Assembly: GCA_039714395.1 (NCBI GenBank)
Contig: JBDLJH010000002.1
Coordinates: 62,001-126,000, forward strand
Reading direction: 5' to 3'
DNA length: 64,000 nucleotides
Source: JAPHSX01 sp039714395
Lineage (GTDB): Bacteria; Pseudomonadota; Gammaproteobacteria; Thiohalomonadales; Thiohalomonadaceae
Position 1 is the first letter of the stretch; the number at the start of each line of letters is the position of its first letter. Made by a program: the position numbers and the translations under genes. The notes below the pieces were generated by a model that was given only the letters and a program-made list of their open reading frames with translations, made no database searches and was not told where the DNA came from. Below are positions 15,155 to 24,251 of this stretch, piece by piece.

Positions 15155-16702
15155 TTATGTTGACGCCGCACGATAAATACCAAACCAACGCTTACTACCA
15201 TCAGGATTTTTAACCTCGATCACTCTCAGTATCTCAAATACCCCTTCTGGTAACTCTCGAACTGTTGGGATCATGTTTTTATTCGACACACTCCTTGAAT
15301 CGTACTGCTGAAGATATAGACAATAATCAGGCTCTTGCTCTACCTCGTTACGCCATAAGGTGTACTGGCTAACCCTTGCTGACATAGTGGCATCTACACG
15401 ATCGGGCAGGCGTAACATCCACGCAATCATCCCGGCACGTCCGTGATAACCCGTTAATATGTGGCAGGTGTCGCTGTTATCCATCACAGATAGTTGTTCA
15501 CGTAGCACAGTAGCCACCGGCTCCCAGCCATAACTATTCGTCAACTGAGTACGTTGTGGTGGCAATTTATCACCAGCCAGCTCTACCACTAGATGGGGAA
15601 AACGCATTATATTGAGTAACAGGTGGGGTAATAAAAAAAGCCCAATAATGAACCATGCTCTAGCCTGGCGCGGCTTCCCATCTCTATAGAGCAAATCATT
15701 AAGTAACCCTGCTAATAACAGCGTGCCTGCTGCATAGGCGCTAACAGGCCAGTTGGGGCCACTCGAAGCCGTCAAGCCGGCGATACCGAAAACTGACATC
15801 GGCAAGAAGAAGTTCCAACTGAGCAAGGCACGAGTGTAACCATCGAGGGAGCGACCCACTCGTGAGAAAGGAGCCCACATCATGGCGAAGTAACTCCATG
15901 GCATTGCCACCACCAACTGGCCGCCGAGAAATAACATAAACATCGCCAACAGATTATTATCGGTCGATGCCTTTACCCCGTGCCCAAATTGAAAACGGAA
16001 TGATACCCAGTCATGCGTACCATTCCAGAAGACTACCGGCATAAATAATATCAAAGCGAGCAAACACCCTAACCAGGGCCACGGGGTAACAAGCCAGCGC
16101 CGCCCGTCCTGACTACTGAGTAAGGCAAAAAATAACGCCCCCATTAAAAGTACTGCCGGGTACTTCGCTAGCAACGCCAGACCTATACAACTACCTGTAA
16201 GCAACCACCAGCGGGCTCCTGGCTCCTGCCCCGCACGCCAGGCAGCCCACAGCCCCAGCCAGGTAAAAATAATTAAGGCATTATCGGGAGTAACAACATG
16301 AAAACCTACCTGCATAATCGGCAGGCTGGCCCAGACCATCAACGCAAGGGCTCCGGCGGTACCACCAAATATCTGTTGTGCCATACGGTAGCCAACCACC
16401 GCACCTACCAGCCAGGATGCCACCGCCGGCAGGCGTACCGCCCAGGCCGCATCATTAAACAGCCAGGCACCCGGTAACATCAGCCAGGCAATCAGTGGTG
16501 GATGATCAAAGTAGCCCCATTGCGGGCGCTGTGACCAGACCCAGTAATAGGCCTCATCGGGAAGCAAACCAATACCCAGCAGCCCTGCCAGATTACCGAG
16601 CAATGCCACACCTACCAACGCGGCAATCCAAACGGGCATGTTAAAAGGTAACCACCTTAGGCGATGCTCAAACAGTGCTACAGGCATTTTAACGATACTC
16701 AC
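15155..16702 (-). CDS. GT39/ArnT-type integral membrane glycosyltransferase (copy 2)
   Basis: 515 residues, membrane helices through about residue 370 then a soluble tail. Catalytic-loop residues Asp49-Glu50 (LLPDEAYYWVWSQ) and YFDHPPLIAW (64-73) match the ArnT/PMT pattern, and the family's VTPDNALIIFTWLGLWAAWRA segment follows. It shares the fold with copy 1 but is clearly diverged, so it may use a different lipid-linked sugar or acceptor. Overlaps the PHP gene by 14 bases. Confidence 0.85.
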   Translation of the reverse strand: MSIVKMPVALFEHRLRWLPFNMPVWIAALVGVALLGNLAGLLGIGLLPDEAYYWVWSQRPQWGYFDHPPLIAWLMLPGAWLFNDAAWAVRLPAVASWLVGAVVGYRMAQQIFGGTAGALALMVWASLPIMQVGFHVVTPDNALIIFTWLGLWAAWRAGQEPGARWWLLTGSCIGLALLAKYPAVLLMGALFFALLSSQDGRRWLVTPWPWLGCLLALILFMPVVFWNGTHDWVSFRFQFGHGVKASTDNNLLAMFMLFLGGQLVVAMPWSYFAMMWAPFSRVGRSLDGYTRALLSWNFFLPMSVFGIAGLTASSGPNWPVSAYAAGTLLLAGLLNDLLYRDGKPRQARAWFIIGLFLLPHLLLNIMRFPHLVVELAGDKLPPQRTQLTNSYGWEPVATVLREQLSVMDNSDTCHILTGYHGRAGMIAWMLRLPDRVDATMSARVSQYTLWRNEVEQEPDYCLYLQQYDSRSVSNKNMIPTVRELPEGVFEILRVIEVKNPDGSKRWFGIYRAAST

Positions 16703-18158
16703 TCTGACGCAGTGAAAGGAAACCTATGGTGCTGCCCACCAGCAGTAATGGTGCAGCGGCCAAAATTGCCATCATTCCCAACTCTTCTGTCACATTACTC
16801 AAGACAACATAACCCTCCTGCCTAATCTGGTAAATCGACACTCCCTTCCACATCAGCAAAATACCAACTATCAACAAATAAAGTCCCCATAAACTCTTAC
16901 CTGGAACAATACCTGCCGCCTTAAATCTCTGTGCGACTAACCACAGCAGCAAGGCCCATCCCCACCAGCTCAGCAACCGCAATGGTGACAATTCTGCTGC
17001 ATAACGGGCAGCCTCTACCAGCGGTGAAAATAGCAACCGTAAGGTAGTTACATCTCCCTGATAACCGGCCACCACCGGGATCACATCGCTACTACTCCCC
17101 TCTCGCAACAGCTTGACGATATAATGCACCTGTTGCTGCCGTGACATCTGCTCCGCTCCCGGCACTCGCAACAAGGTCCATGTACGTGAATTTCCGCTCC
17201 AACCATGCCAGTCAGTGGAGCTGACCAGACGGATACGCCCCTCGCCCTCCAACCGCAACATCTCATCGCGCACACTATCGGGGATATCTGGATGACCGGC
17301 ATTCATCAGCTCAAAGGCGTGCACCCCGTCATCGGCCAGTGCCTCAATATCCTGCGGGGCCAGGCGCCACGCCATAGAGATCACCGCCCCTTCGTGTTTA
17401 TCAGAGATCACGGTAGTAAAGCGTTTGGAAAACTCTTTCTCGTCCCACTGCCACTGTGCCAGCGGCTGCTGCGGTTTCAGTCCCATCCCCAGCAGGAAAC
17501 CACCAAACTCATTAGCCACCTCGACTCCAGGGATTACTGTCGGTGCATCGTGCTGCCGGGCTAATTGTTCCGCATAAAAACTCCCTGCCGGATCATCGTG
17601 CTCGGTGATACCAACAACATCATAACCACGCTCGGCATGCCAGTGCAGGTTGTACTCGGCTCGCACCAGGGCATCGTGAGAGCCCAGAGTGTGACTTTGC
17701 AGGTCCGCAGCGAGCCACTGCGGATCATCAACCTCAAGCTGCCAGCCGGGAAAGTGAAGGTGCGAGAAGAAGAGCATCATCGCCGGAACACACCAGAAGG
17801 CGAACAGCGATACCACGCTGGCCCATAGGCCACGTCGCCACCATGGCTGCTGAGGGCGACGTAGGAAAATCCACAACCAGCTCAGTACCACGACCCACAG
17901 CGCCAGCGAAAAAGCGGCAAAACGAAAGTTGGGGGCACCGGTTAGAATATGACCAAGGGCGCTGACAGGCTCCAGCAGCAACTGCCACCACGGCATGGTC
18001 ACCCTAACCCCCTCGATCAACGACCAGTCACGGGCATCGAAAGGGCCCTGTGGTTGCCACGGAATCAGGGCGAAAATGGTGACAAAGGCCAGAGTGCCAA
18101 ACAGCAAACGCTCGAAATTGTCGTTCGGCAACACAGCCTTAATCAAAGTACACCCCAC
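16689..18158 (-). CDS. Membrane-anchored PHP-domain protein
   Basis: 489 residues, start GTG 18158. Three N-terminal membrane helices (about 17-33, 82-100, 112-130), a PHP phosphoesterase-like domain (about 150-360), then two C-terminal helices. PHP motifs: DLQSHTLGSHDA at 152-163, GITEHDD at 183-189, and SSTDWHGW near 315-322. The usual first metal ligand of the DxHxH motif is Gln154 here. PHP domains hydrolyse phosphoesters with a trinuclear metal centre; the substrate here is unknown. It is the first gene of the glycan cluster, 80 bases after dcd. Confidence 0.78.
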   Translation of the reverse strand: MGCTLIKAVLPNDNFERLLFGTLAFVTIFALIPWQPQGPFDARDWSLIEGVRVTMPWWQLLLEPVSALGHILTGAPNFRFAAFSLALWVVVLSWLWIFLRRPQQPWWRRGLWASVVSLFAFWCVPAMMLFFSHLHFPGWQLEVDDPQWLAADLQSHTLGSHDALVRAEYNLHWHAERGYDVVGITEHDDPAGSFYAEQLARQHDAPTVIPGVEVANEFGGFLLGMGLKPQQPLAQWQWDEKEFSKRFTTVISDKHEGAVISMAWRLAPQDIEALADDGVHAFELMNAGHPDIPDSVRDEMLRLEGEGRIRLVSSTDWHGWSGNSRTWTLLRVPGAEQMSRQQQVHYIVKLLREGSSSDVIPVVAGYQGDVTTLRLLFSPLVEAARYAAELSPLRLLSWWGWALLLWLVAQRFKAAGIVPGKSLWGLYLLIVGILLMWKGVSIYQIRQEGYVVLSNVTEELGMMAILAAAPLLLVGSTIGFLSLRQSEYR

Positions 18159-18238
18159 ACAGCACCGGGTGGTGGCTCATTGTCATCACATTCATATGAA
18201 AATCATCTCCAGACGCCCGCGCGTCACCGTACCGGGGA

Positions 18239-18805
18239 TCAGGTCTTGGGCAGAGTAACGCCGGTCTGGCCCTGGTACTTGCCGCCACGATCACCGTAAG
18301 AGGTCTCGCAGGTCTCATCGGATTCAAAGAACAGCATCTGTGCCACACCTTCGTTGGCGTAGATCTTGGCAGGCAGCGGGGTGGTGTTGGAGAACTCCAG
18401 GGTCACATGACCTTCCCACTCGGGTTCCAGTGGGGTGACGTTAACGATAATGCCACAGCGGGCATAGGTCGACTTGCCGAGGCAGACGGTCAGCACTGAA
18501 CGTGGGATGCGGAAAAACTCGACGGTGCGTGCCAGGGCGAAGGAGTTGGGGGGGATAATGCAGACATCCGACTTCACATCGACAAAGCTGTTCTGGTCGA
18601 AGTTCTTCGGGTCAACAATCGCTGAGTTGATATTGGTGAAGATCTTAAACTCATCGGCACAACGCACATCGTAGCCATAGCTGGAGGTACCATAAGAGAC
18701 GATACGGTTGCCCTCCACGTCGCGTACCTGGCCCGGCTCAAACGGCTCAATCATCCCCTCGTTCTCCGCCATACGACGGATCCACTTGTCGGCTTTTATG
18801 CTCAT
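18239..18805 (-). CDS. dcd: dCTP deaminase
   Basis: 188 residues, normal length. It has MSIKADKWIRRMAENEGMIEPF at the N-terminus and the active-site stretch GKSTYARCGIIVNVTPLEPEWEGHVTLEFSN in the middle. It converts dCTP to dUTP, feeding the thymidylate pathway (thyA is elsewhere in the window). The start has a GGGAAGAGC site just upstream. Located between apbC and the glycan cluster on the same strand. Confidence 0.96.
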   Translation of the reverse strand: MSIKADKWIRRMAENEGMIEPFEPGQVRDVEGNRIVSYGTSSYGYDVRCADEFKIFTNINSAIVDPKNFDQNSFVDVKSDVCIIPPNSFALARTVEFFRIPRSVLTVCLGKSTYARCGIIVNVTPLEPEWEGHVTLEFSNTTPLPAKIYANEGVAQMLFFESDETCETSYGDRGGKYQGQTGVTLPKT

Positions 18806-18925
18806 GCTCTTCCCATTCCCAACTTATTCAAAATCGACTGACCAAAAAAATGGCGATCCCCCCACGCGGGGAGCCGCCATTATATAGAGTTGCAAGCCGG
18901 GCAGCCATGCCCGGCACGTCCCTAT

Positions 18926-20020
18926 TTAATCATTTGCGATAACGATCTTGGGGAACTTGGCGCTATAATCCTTCGCCTGGTTAGCCAGCTTGGCCGTGGT
19001 CTTACGGGCAATATCGCGATAGATCTGCGAAATTTTGCTCTCAGGGTCAACAGCCACCGTAGGCTTACCAGCATCCGTCTCTTCACGAATGGTGATATCC
19101 AACGGCAGCGCACCAAGGAAGTTAACACCGTACTCCTCAGCCATCGCCTCTCCACCGCCCTGGCCGAAGATGTGCTCTTCGTGACCACACTTGGAGCAGA
19201 TGTGGGTAGACATATTCTCCACCACACCCAGTACCGGCACCTCCACCTTTTCGAACATCTTGTATGCCTTGCGGGCATCGAGCAGGGCGATATCCTGCGG
19301 GGTGGTAACGATAAGGGAACCGGAAACCGGTACCTTCTGCGCCAGGGTCAGCTGGGTATCACCGGTGCCCGGCGGCAGGTCGATGACCAGGTAATCCACC
19401 TCACGCCAGTTGGTGTCGTTAAGCAGCTGCTCCAGCGCCTGAGTCACCATCGGGCCGCGCCAGATCATCGGGGTATCCTCATCGATAAGGTAACCGATAG
19501 ACATGGACTGGATGCCGTAGTTAACGATGGGCTCCAGACGAGTACCGTCAGGGGAGTCAGGCTTCTTATTGGAGAGACCCAGCATGCGCGGCTGGCTAGG
19601 ACCATAGATATCCGCATCAAGAATGCCCACGGTGGCACCCTCAGCGGCCAGCGCCAGCGCCAGGTTAACGGAGGTGGTGGATTTACCCACACCCCCCTTA
19701 CCGGAGGCCACAGCGATAATATTCTTCACGCCCTTAATGTGGTTCACGCCCTTCTGTGCGGCGTGAGAAACGATATTGGTGACAACCTCAATCTCGGCAC
19801 CGGAAACACCATCTACCGCTTCAACCAGCTCTTTCAGCTTGGCACTCAACTCATCGTGGTAACCCGCAGCAGGGAAACCCAGGGAAACCTTAACCTTGAC
19901 CTTATCGCCATCGACGCTGATGTCCTTCACGCACTGGGCGGAGACCAGATCCTTATCCAAGTAGGGATCAGTATAGCCCTTCAGTGCGGCTTCAACTTGC
20001 GGCTGTGACACGTCTGACAT
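18926..20020 (-). CDS. apbC: Iron-sulfur cluster carrier protein ApbC/Mrp
   Basis: 364 residues. The N-terminal MIP18/DUF59-like domain (1-90) is followed by a deviant Walker A P-loop GKGGVGKS (107-114), Walker B DADIYGPSQPRMLG, and CSKCGHEEHIFG with the CxxC that binds the bridging Fe-S cluster in the dimer. It delivers [4Fe-4S] clusters in the cytosol. It is divergent from metG with a 238-base shared upstream region, a common arrangement in Gammaproteobacteria. Confidence 0.96.
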   Translation of the reverse strand: MSDVSQPQVEAALKGYTDPYLDKDLVSAQCVKDISVDGDKVKVKVSLGFPAAGYHDELSAKLKELVEAVDGVSGAEIEVVTNIVSHAAQKGVNHIKGVKNIIAVASGKGGVGKSTTSVNLALALAAEGATVGILDADIYGPSQPRMLGLSNKKPDSPDGTRLEPIVNYGIQSMSIGYLIDEDTPMIWRGPMVTQALEQLLNDTNWREVDYLVIDLPPGTGDTQLTLAQKVPVSGSLIVTTPQDIALLDARKAYKMFEKVEVPVLGVVENMSTHICSKCGHEEHIFGQGGGEAMAEEYGVNFLGALPLDITIREETDAGKPTVAVDPESKISQIYRDIARKTTAKLANQAKDYSAKFPKIVIAND

Positions 20021-20258
20021 CTCAATTACTCCTAGTGGCGACCGGCCGTAGGCTCGGGCGCTATTTCTGACAAATTTATTCGGTTATTGTTGCAAATCGG
20101 ATAAACCGTGGCAACAAAGGCCCGATATCATAGCAAAATTAACGGGAATTACCCTATCCCCTATGGTCTATGCGAGGAGACGGGGGATCTGGCAGGACTA
20201 TCCCATAGTTGGTACTGTATGCGGACTTTTTCAAGAGACTGAACGCAGACTAAACAAC

Positions 20259-22304
20259 ATGGCCGAAACAAAACGTAAAATTCTCATCACCAGCGCCCTG
20301 CCCTACGCCAACGGCCCGATTCACCTCGGCCACCTGGTAGAGTACATCCAGACCGATATCTGGAGCCGTTTTCAGAAGATGCGCGGCCATGACTGCACCT
20401 ACGTCTGTGCAGACGATGCTCACGGCACCCCGATCATGCTGCACGCACAGAACGAAGGGATTACACCCGAGGCGCTAATTAGCCGCATATCCGGCGAACA
20501 TCAGGCTGATTTCGCCGAATTTGCCATCGCGTTCGACAACTATCACAGTACACACAGCCCCGAGAACAAGGAGCTGGCCAGCCTCATTTACAAGCGCCTG
20601 CGCGACAACGGCCACATCGACACCCGCACCATCACCCAGGCCTATGACCCGGAAAAGGAGATGTTCCTCCCCGACCGCTTCATCAAGGGAACCTGCCCCA
20701 AGTGCGGGGCCGAGGATCAGTACGGCGACAACTGTGAGGCCTGCGGTGCCACCTACTCTCCCACCGATTTAAAGAATGCCGTCTCCGCCATCTCCGGCGC
20801 CAAGCCTATCGAGAAGGACTCCGAACACCACTTTTTCAAACTCGGTGACTTTGAAGGGATGCTGTCGTACTGGATTAAAGGCGATCACATGCAGCCCGAG
20901 ATCGCCCACAAACTAAATGAGTGGTTCGAATCCGGCCTGCAGGACTGGGACATCTCCCGCGATGCCCCCTACTTCGGCTTCGAGATCCCCGACGCCCCCG
21001 GCAAATACTTCTACGTCTGGCTCGATGCCCCCATCGGCTACATGGCCAGCTTCAAGAACCTGTGCAACAACTCTGACGGTCACGACTTTAACGAGTACTG
21101 GGACAAGGACAGCAAGACCGAGCTCTATCACTTCATCGGTAAAGACATCGCCTACTTCCACACCCTGTTCTGGCCGGCAATGCTCACCGGCAGCGGTTTC
21201 CGCACCCCCAACGCGGTCTACTGCCACGGCTTCCTCACCGTTAACGGGGCAAAGATGTCCAAGTCCCGCGGCACCTTTATCATGGCACGTACCTATCTCG
21301 AGCATCTCAACCCCGAATACCTGCGCTATTACTTCGCTGGTAAACTGGGCAACGGCATCGATGACATCGACCTTAATCTCGAAGACTTCCAGGCACGGGT
21401 CAACTCCGACCTGGTCGGTAAAGTAGTCAACATCGCCAGCCGCTGCGCCGGATTCATCAAGAAGCGCTTCGATGGCCAGCTCTCCGGCGAACTTTCCGAA
21501 CAACAGCTATATCGTGAATTTGTCGATGCCGGTGTCACCATCGCCGAGCAGTATGAAAACCGCGAGTACGGTCATGCCATGCGCACCATCATGGCCCTTG
21601 CCGACAGGGCCAACGTCTACATCGATGACAAAAAGCCCTGGGTGGTTGCCAAAGAGGAAGGCAAGGATCAGGAACTGCACGATATCTGTACCATGGGTAT
21701 CAACCTGTTCAGCATACTGATGGCTTACCTCAAACCGGTACTGCCCGTCACCGCAGAGAAGGCCGAAGAGTTCCTCAATATCAACCCGATGAGCTGGAGC
21801 AACTACGAGGTACCACTCATCAGCCACAGCATTAATAAATTCAAGCCGCTAATGACCCGCGTCGAGAACGACAAAATAGACGCCATGCTTGAGGCCTCCA
21901 AACAACATCTGGAAAAGAGCGATAGCGCCCCAGTCAAACAGCAAAAAAAGGCCACTAGCAATATCGAACCTGTCGCCGACACCATCCAGTTCGATGACTT
22001 TGCCAAGATCGACCTGCGCATCGCCAGAATCGTCAAGGCCAAACACGTCGAAGGTGCCGACAAACTGCTGCAACTCACCCTCGACATCGGCGATGGCACA
22101 CGCAACGTTCTCGCGGGAATCAAATCGGCCTACACACCAGAAGATTTGGAAGGAAAACTCACCGTGATGGTTGCCAACCTCGCACCACGCAAGATGAAAT
22201 TCGGCCTATCAGAAGGGATGGTGCTCGCCGCCGGGCCTGGGGGTAAGGATCTATTTATCCTTAACCCTGATGAAGGGGCACAGCCAGGAATGCGGGTTAA
22301 GTAA
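20259..22304 (+). CDS. metG: Methionyl-tRNA synthetase
   Basis: 681 residues from the ATG at 20259; the frame is open 96 bases further upstream, but family alignment (KRKILITSALPYANGP) places the start here. HIGH-type motif HLGH (22-25), zinc-binding CPKCG...CEACG insert, KMSKS (332-336), and a C-terminal tRNA-binding (OB-fold, EMAP-like) domain from about residue 575. It charges tRNA-Met in the cytosol. The spacer between the catalytic core and the OB domain is rich in Lys/Ser. Confidence 0.97.
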   Translation: MAETKRKILITSALPYANGPIHLGHLVEYIQTDIWSRFQKMRGHDCTYVCADDAHGTPIMLHAQNEGITPEALISRISGEHQADFAEFAIAFDNYHSTHSPENKELASLIYKRLRDNGHIDTRTITQAYDPEKEMFLPDRFIKGTCPKCGAEDQYGDNCEACGATYSPTDLKNAVSAISGAKPIEKDSEHHFFKLGDFEGMLSYWIKGDHMQPEIAHKLNEWFESGLQDWDISRDAPYFGFEIPDAPGKYFYVWLDAPIGYMASFKNLCNNSDGHDFNEYWDKDSKTELYHFIGKDIAYFHTLFWPAMLTGSGFRTPNAVYCHGFLTVNGAKMSKSRGTFIMARTYLEHLNPEYLRYYFAGKLGNGIDDIDLNLEDFQARVNSDLVGKVVNIASRCAGFIKKRFDGQLSGELSEQQLYREFVDAGVTIAEQYENREYGHAMRTIMALADRANVYIDDKKPWVVAKEEGKDQELHDICTMGINLFSILMAYLKPVLPVTAEKAEEFLNINPMSWSNYEVPLISHSINKFKPLMTRVENDKIDAMLEASKQHLEKSDSAPVKQQKKATSNIEPVADTIQFDDFAKIDLRIARIVKAKHVEGADKLLQLTLDIGDGTRNVLAGIKSAYTPEDLEGKLTVMVANLAPRKMKFGLSEGMVLAAGPGGKDLFILNPDEGAQPGMRVK

Positions 22305-22530
22305 CAGACGGATTAACAGGAAAAAAGTACAGGGAAGTATAGCAACAGACAACAAGTTAGTCAGCTAACTGCCAGTAAGATCGGTGCTCACAGCAGGTTA
22401 AGATTTTATCCCTCCTCCAATTTTTCTTTTTAACAATTTATTTACATTGTGTCGTGTAACACGCTCAATTGGTTATTTACAAGGAAGTAGCTGAGGAATA
22501 ACCTCAGCCAAAATAAGGAGTAAGTAGGCT
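22305..22530. other. Intergenic region after metG
   Basis: No gene was seen here. It has two perfect inverted repeats: CGTGT-A-ACACG at 22453-22463, and GCTGAGG-aataa-CCTCAGC at 22490-22508, the latter about 20 bases before the start of a broken small membrane ORF. Neither is followed by a T tract. A gttag/ctaac repeat lies near 22355. Confidence 0.5.
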
Positions 22531-22619
22531 ATGAAGATCAAACAACATGACCGGAGAGTCGCTTGGGTGTGGTGACGTTACTTTTAATAATCATCGCCAT
22601 CTTCATACCATTTGAATGA
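22531..22619 (+). pseudogene. Small membrane-peptide ORF interrupted by a frame shift
   Basis: ATG 22531 is preceded by AAGGAG and reads MKIKQHDRRVAWVW, then TGA at 22573. Moving to the other frame at the GTGTGGTGA stretch gives VVTLLLIIIAIFIPFE and a stop at 22617. Joined, this would be a 29-residue peptide with a basic N-terminus and one membrane helix, a typical small membrane protein. Either one base has been lost or gained, or the joined frame is coincidental. I do not recognise the family. Confidence 0.35.
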
Positions 22620-22803
22620 TGAATATACTGCTAATAATACGCTCGTGTGGGACGTTGCGCCGTGTTGCGTCTTGCACCCCACAGCTTAGCCGGTAGAACT
22701 CTGAGCTACCCACGAAATATTGGCCAATATTTTCTTGGTTGCCGAGTGAAACACTAGTTATAATGTACTTTCTTCAAAATAATAACTTTACAGGAGTAAT
22801 ATA

Positions 22804-23151
22804 ATGAATGAAGCTGTCGCAGAAACTGGTGATACAGGGTCAATCAAGCTGGTCTACATCCTTTATCTTGCGGGCCTCCTATTCGGTGTAACGGGTATTG
22901 TCGGCGTGGTCATGGCCTACATTAACAAGTCTGAAGCTCCGGACTGGATGCAGAGCCACTATCAGTTCCAGATCCGTACTTTCTGGATTGGCGCTCTCTT
23001 TATCTTCCTTGGTGCGCTACTTTCCATTGTAATTATTGGCTACTTCATTCTGTTGTTCTGGATGGTTTGGCTTATTGTGCGCTGCATTAAGGGAATGAAA
23101 TCTCTCGATAAAGGAGAGGCGCATCCAAACCCGACCGGCTGGATGTTCTAA
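22804..23151 (+). CDS. Small integral membrane protein, DUF4870-like
   Basis: 115 residues with three membrane helices (about 16-40, 58-78, 78-95). The layout 'IKLVYILYLAGLL...GVVMAYINK...W...HYQFQIRTFWIGAL', ending in a short basic cytosolic tail, fits the DUF4870/Tic20-like small membrane proteins found widely in Proteobacteria; function unknown. AGGAG lies 8 bases before the ATG. Followed by its own terminator. Confidence 0.78.
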   Translation: MNEAVAETGDTGSIKLVYILYLAGLLFGVTGIVGVVMAYINKSEAPDWMQSHYQFQIRTFWIGALFIFLGALLSIVIIGYFILLFWMVWLIVRCIKGMKSLDKGEAHPNPTGWMF

Positions 23152-23170
23152 ATACCTATCGCCATACAAT

Positions 23171-23203
23171 AAAACCCGGACGCAGAATGCCCCGGGTTTT
23201 TTT
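23171..23203 (+). terminator. Intrinsic terminator after the DUF4870-like gene
   Basis: AAAACCCGG/CCGGGTTTT stem (23171-23179 with 23192-23200), 12-base loop, then TTT. It lies 20 bases after the stop codon. Confidence 0.88.
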
Positions 23204-23370
23204 GTGTCTGAAATATTTTGGGTCAGAAGTGAGCTGTGTGCGAGGCAGCCCCGCGCATTAGATCACCCGTCGCGGTAGTGACACTTCCCCACCCCCCCAC
23301 TCACTCACCCCAACGATTCAACAAACTCTCCACTCGGCAATAGCTTACTAGTCACCCCTGCAGGTCAAGG

Positions 23371-23586
23371 TTATCCATGATGCCTCATTATCCACACCTT
23401 CGGCACACCGGAGTTGTGGGCCAGCTCAATAGAGGCATAAACAATAGTTGAGTCGTTCTCGTCATTAAGCATCTCCATGACAAAGCCAATGCAGCTCTCT
23501 ATGCTATAGCAACCGCACCCTACACCCACATTTATGGCAAAAACTTCACGATAAATCGTGATAACTACGTGGTTATTAAGGTAAAA
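23371..23586 (-). other. Open minus-strand frame upstream of rnfA, possible small or decayed gene
   Basis: The minus strand is open for 71 codons between a TGA at 23587-23589 and the TAA at 23371-23373. The longest start-initiated reading is a GTG near 23532 giving about 52 residues, including GFVMEMLNDENDSTIVYAS and IELAHNSGVPKVWIMRHHG. The amphipathic, charged composition looks protein-like, but there is no clear ribosome site and I do not recognise it. It could be a small gene, a remnant or chance. The rest of 23204-23669 has no gene; two inverted repeats lie at 23547-23576. Confidence 0.3.
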
Positions 23587-23669
23587 TCACGCGCCAGCCC
23601 GGTCTTCCACTTGTGGTTTCACCGCGCTCAAGTAGACTTTGGTCTCCTAGCAATCCATATAAGGTATCT

Positions 23670-24251
23670 ATGGCTGAATACGCCCTCATTCTAGTCAGCA
23701 CAGTTCTGGTAAATAACTTCGTCCTGGTGAAGTTTCTGGGCCTGTGTCCGTTCATGGGTGTCTCGCGCAAACTGGAGACCGCGACCGGTATGGGGCTGGC
23801 GACAACCTTTGTCCTTACCCTCTCCTCCATCTGCTCCTATTTGGTCAATGAGTACCTGCTGGCCCCGCTAGAGTTGGAGTTTCTACGCACCATCGCCTTT
23901 ATCCTGGTGATCGCTGTGGTAGTACAATTTACCGAGATGGTGGTACACAAGACCTCACCGCTGCTCTATCAGGTGCTGGGGATCTTCCTGCCACTGATCA
24001 CCACCAACTGCGCGGTGCTCGGCGTGGCCCTGCTCAACGTGCAGGCGGAACACGGTTTTCTCGAATCAGCGGTCTACGGTTTCGGCGCTGCCGCCGGCTT
24101 CTCAATGGTACTGGTGCTGTTCGCGGCGATGCGTGAGCGCATTACCGTGGCCGATGTACCGGCGGTATTTCGTGGCCCGGCCATTGCACTGGTCACCGCA
24201 GGGTTAATGTCGATGGCCTTTATGGGCTTCTCTGGGTTGGTGAAAGGCTAA
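23670..24251 (+). CDS. rnfA: Rnf electron transport complex subunit RnfA
   Basis: 193 residues from ATG 23670; the open frame extends to 23613, but MAEYALILVSTVLVNNFVL is the family start. Six membrane helices, with the conserved NNFVLVKFLGLCPFMGVS segment and ITTNCAVLGVAL; their cysteines sit at the membrane-embedded Fe-S site shared with RnfE. First gene of rnfABCDGE. The complex couples ferredoxin/NAD electron transfer to ion movement across the inner membrane. Confidence 0.96.
   Translation: MAEYALILVSTVLVNNFVLVKFLGLCPFMGVSRKLETATGMGLATTFVLTLSSICSYLVNEYLLAPLELEFLRTIAFILVIAVVVQFTEMVVHKTSPLLYQVLGIFLPLITTNCAVLGVALLNVQAEHGFLESAVYGFGAAAGFSMVLVLFAAMRERITVADVPAVFRGPAIALVTAGLMSMAFMGFSGLVKG

Noticed and set aside
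18890..20008. 372-codon plus-strand frame opposite apbC
   Set aside because: Antisense shadow; apbC has full family motifs on the minus strand.
20163..20258. N-terminal extension of metG
   Set aside because: The 32 extra residues are not family-like; the ATG at 20259 aligns to MetG.
22640..22740. tRNA-like stretch (agcttagccggtagaact, resembling a D arm)
   Set aside because: The flanks do not form an acceptor stem, and the D stem pairs poorly; no T-arm GGTTCGAATCC was found.
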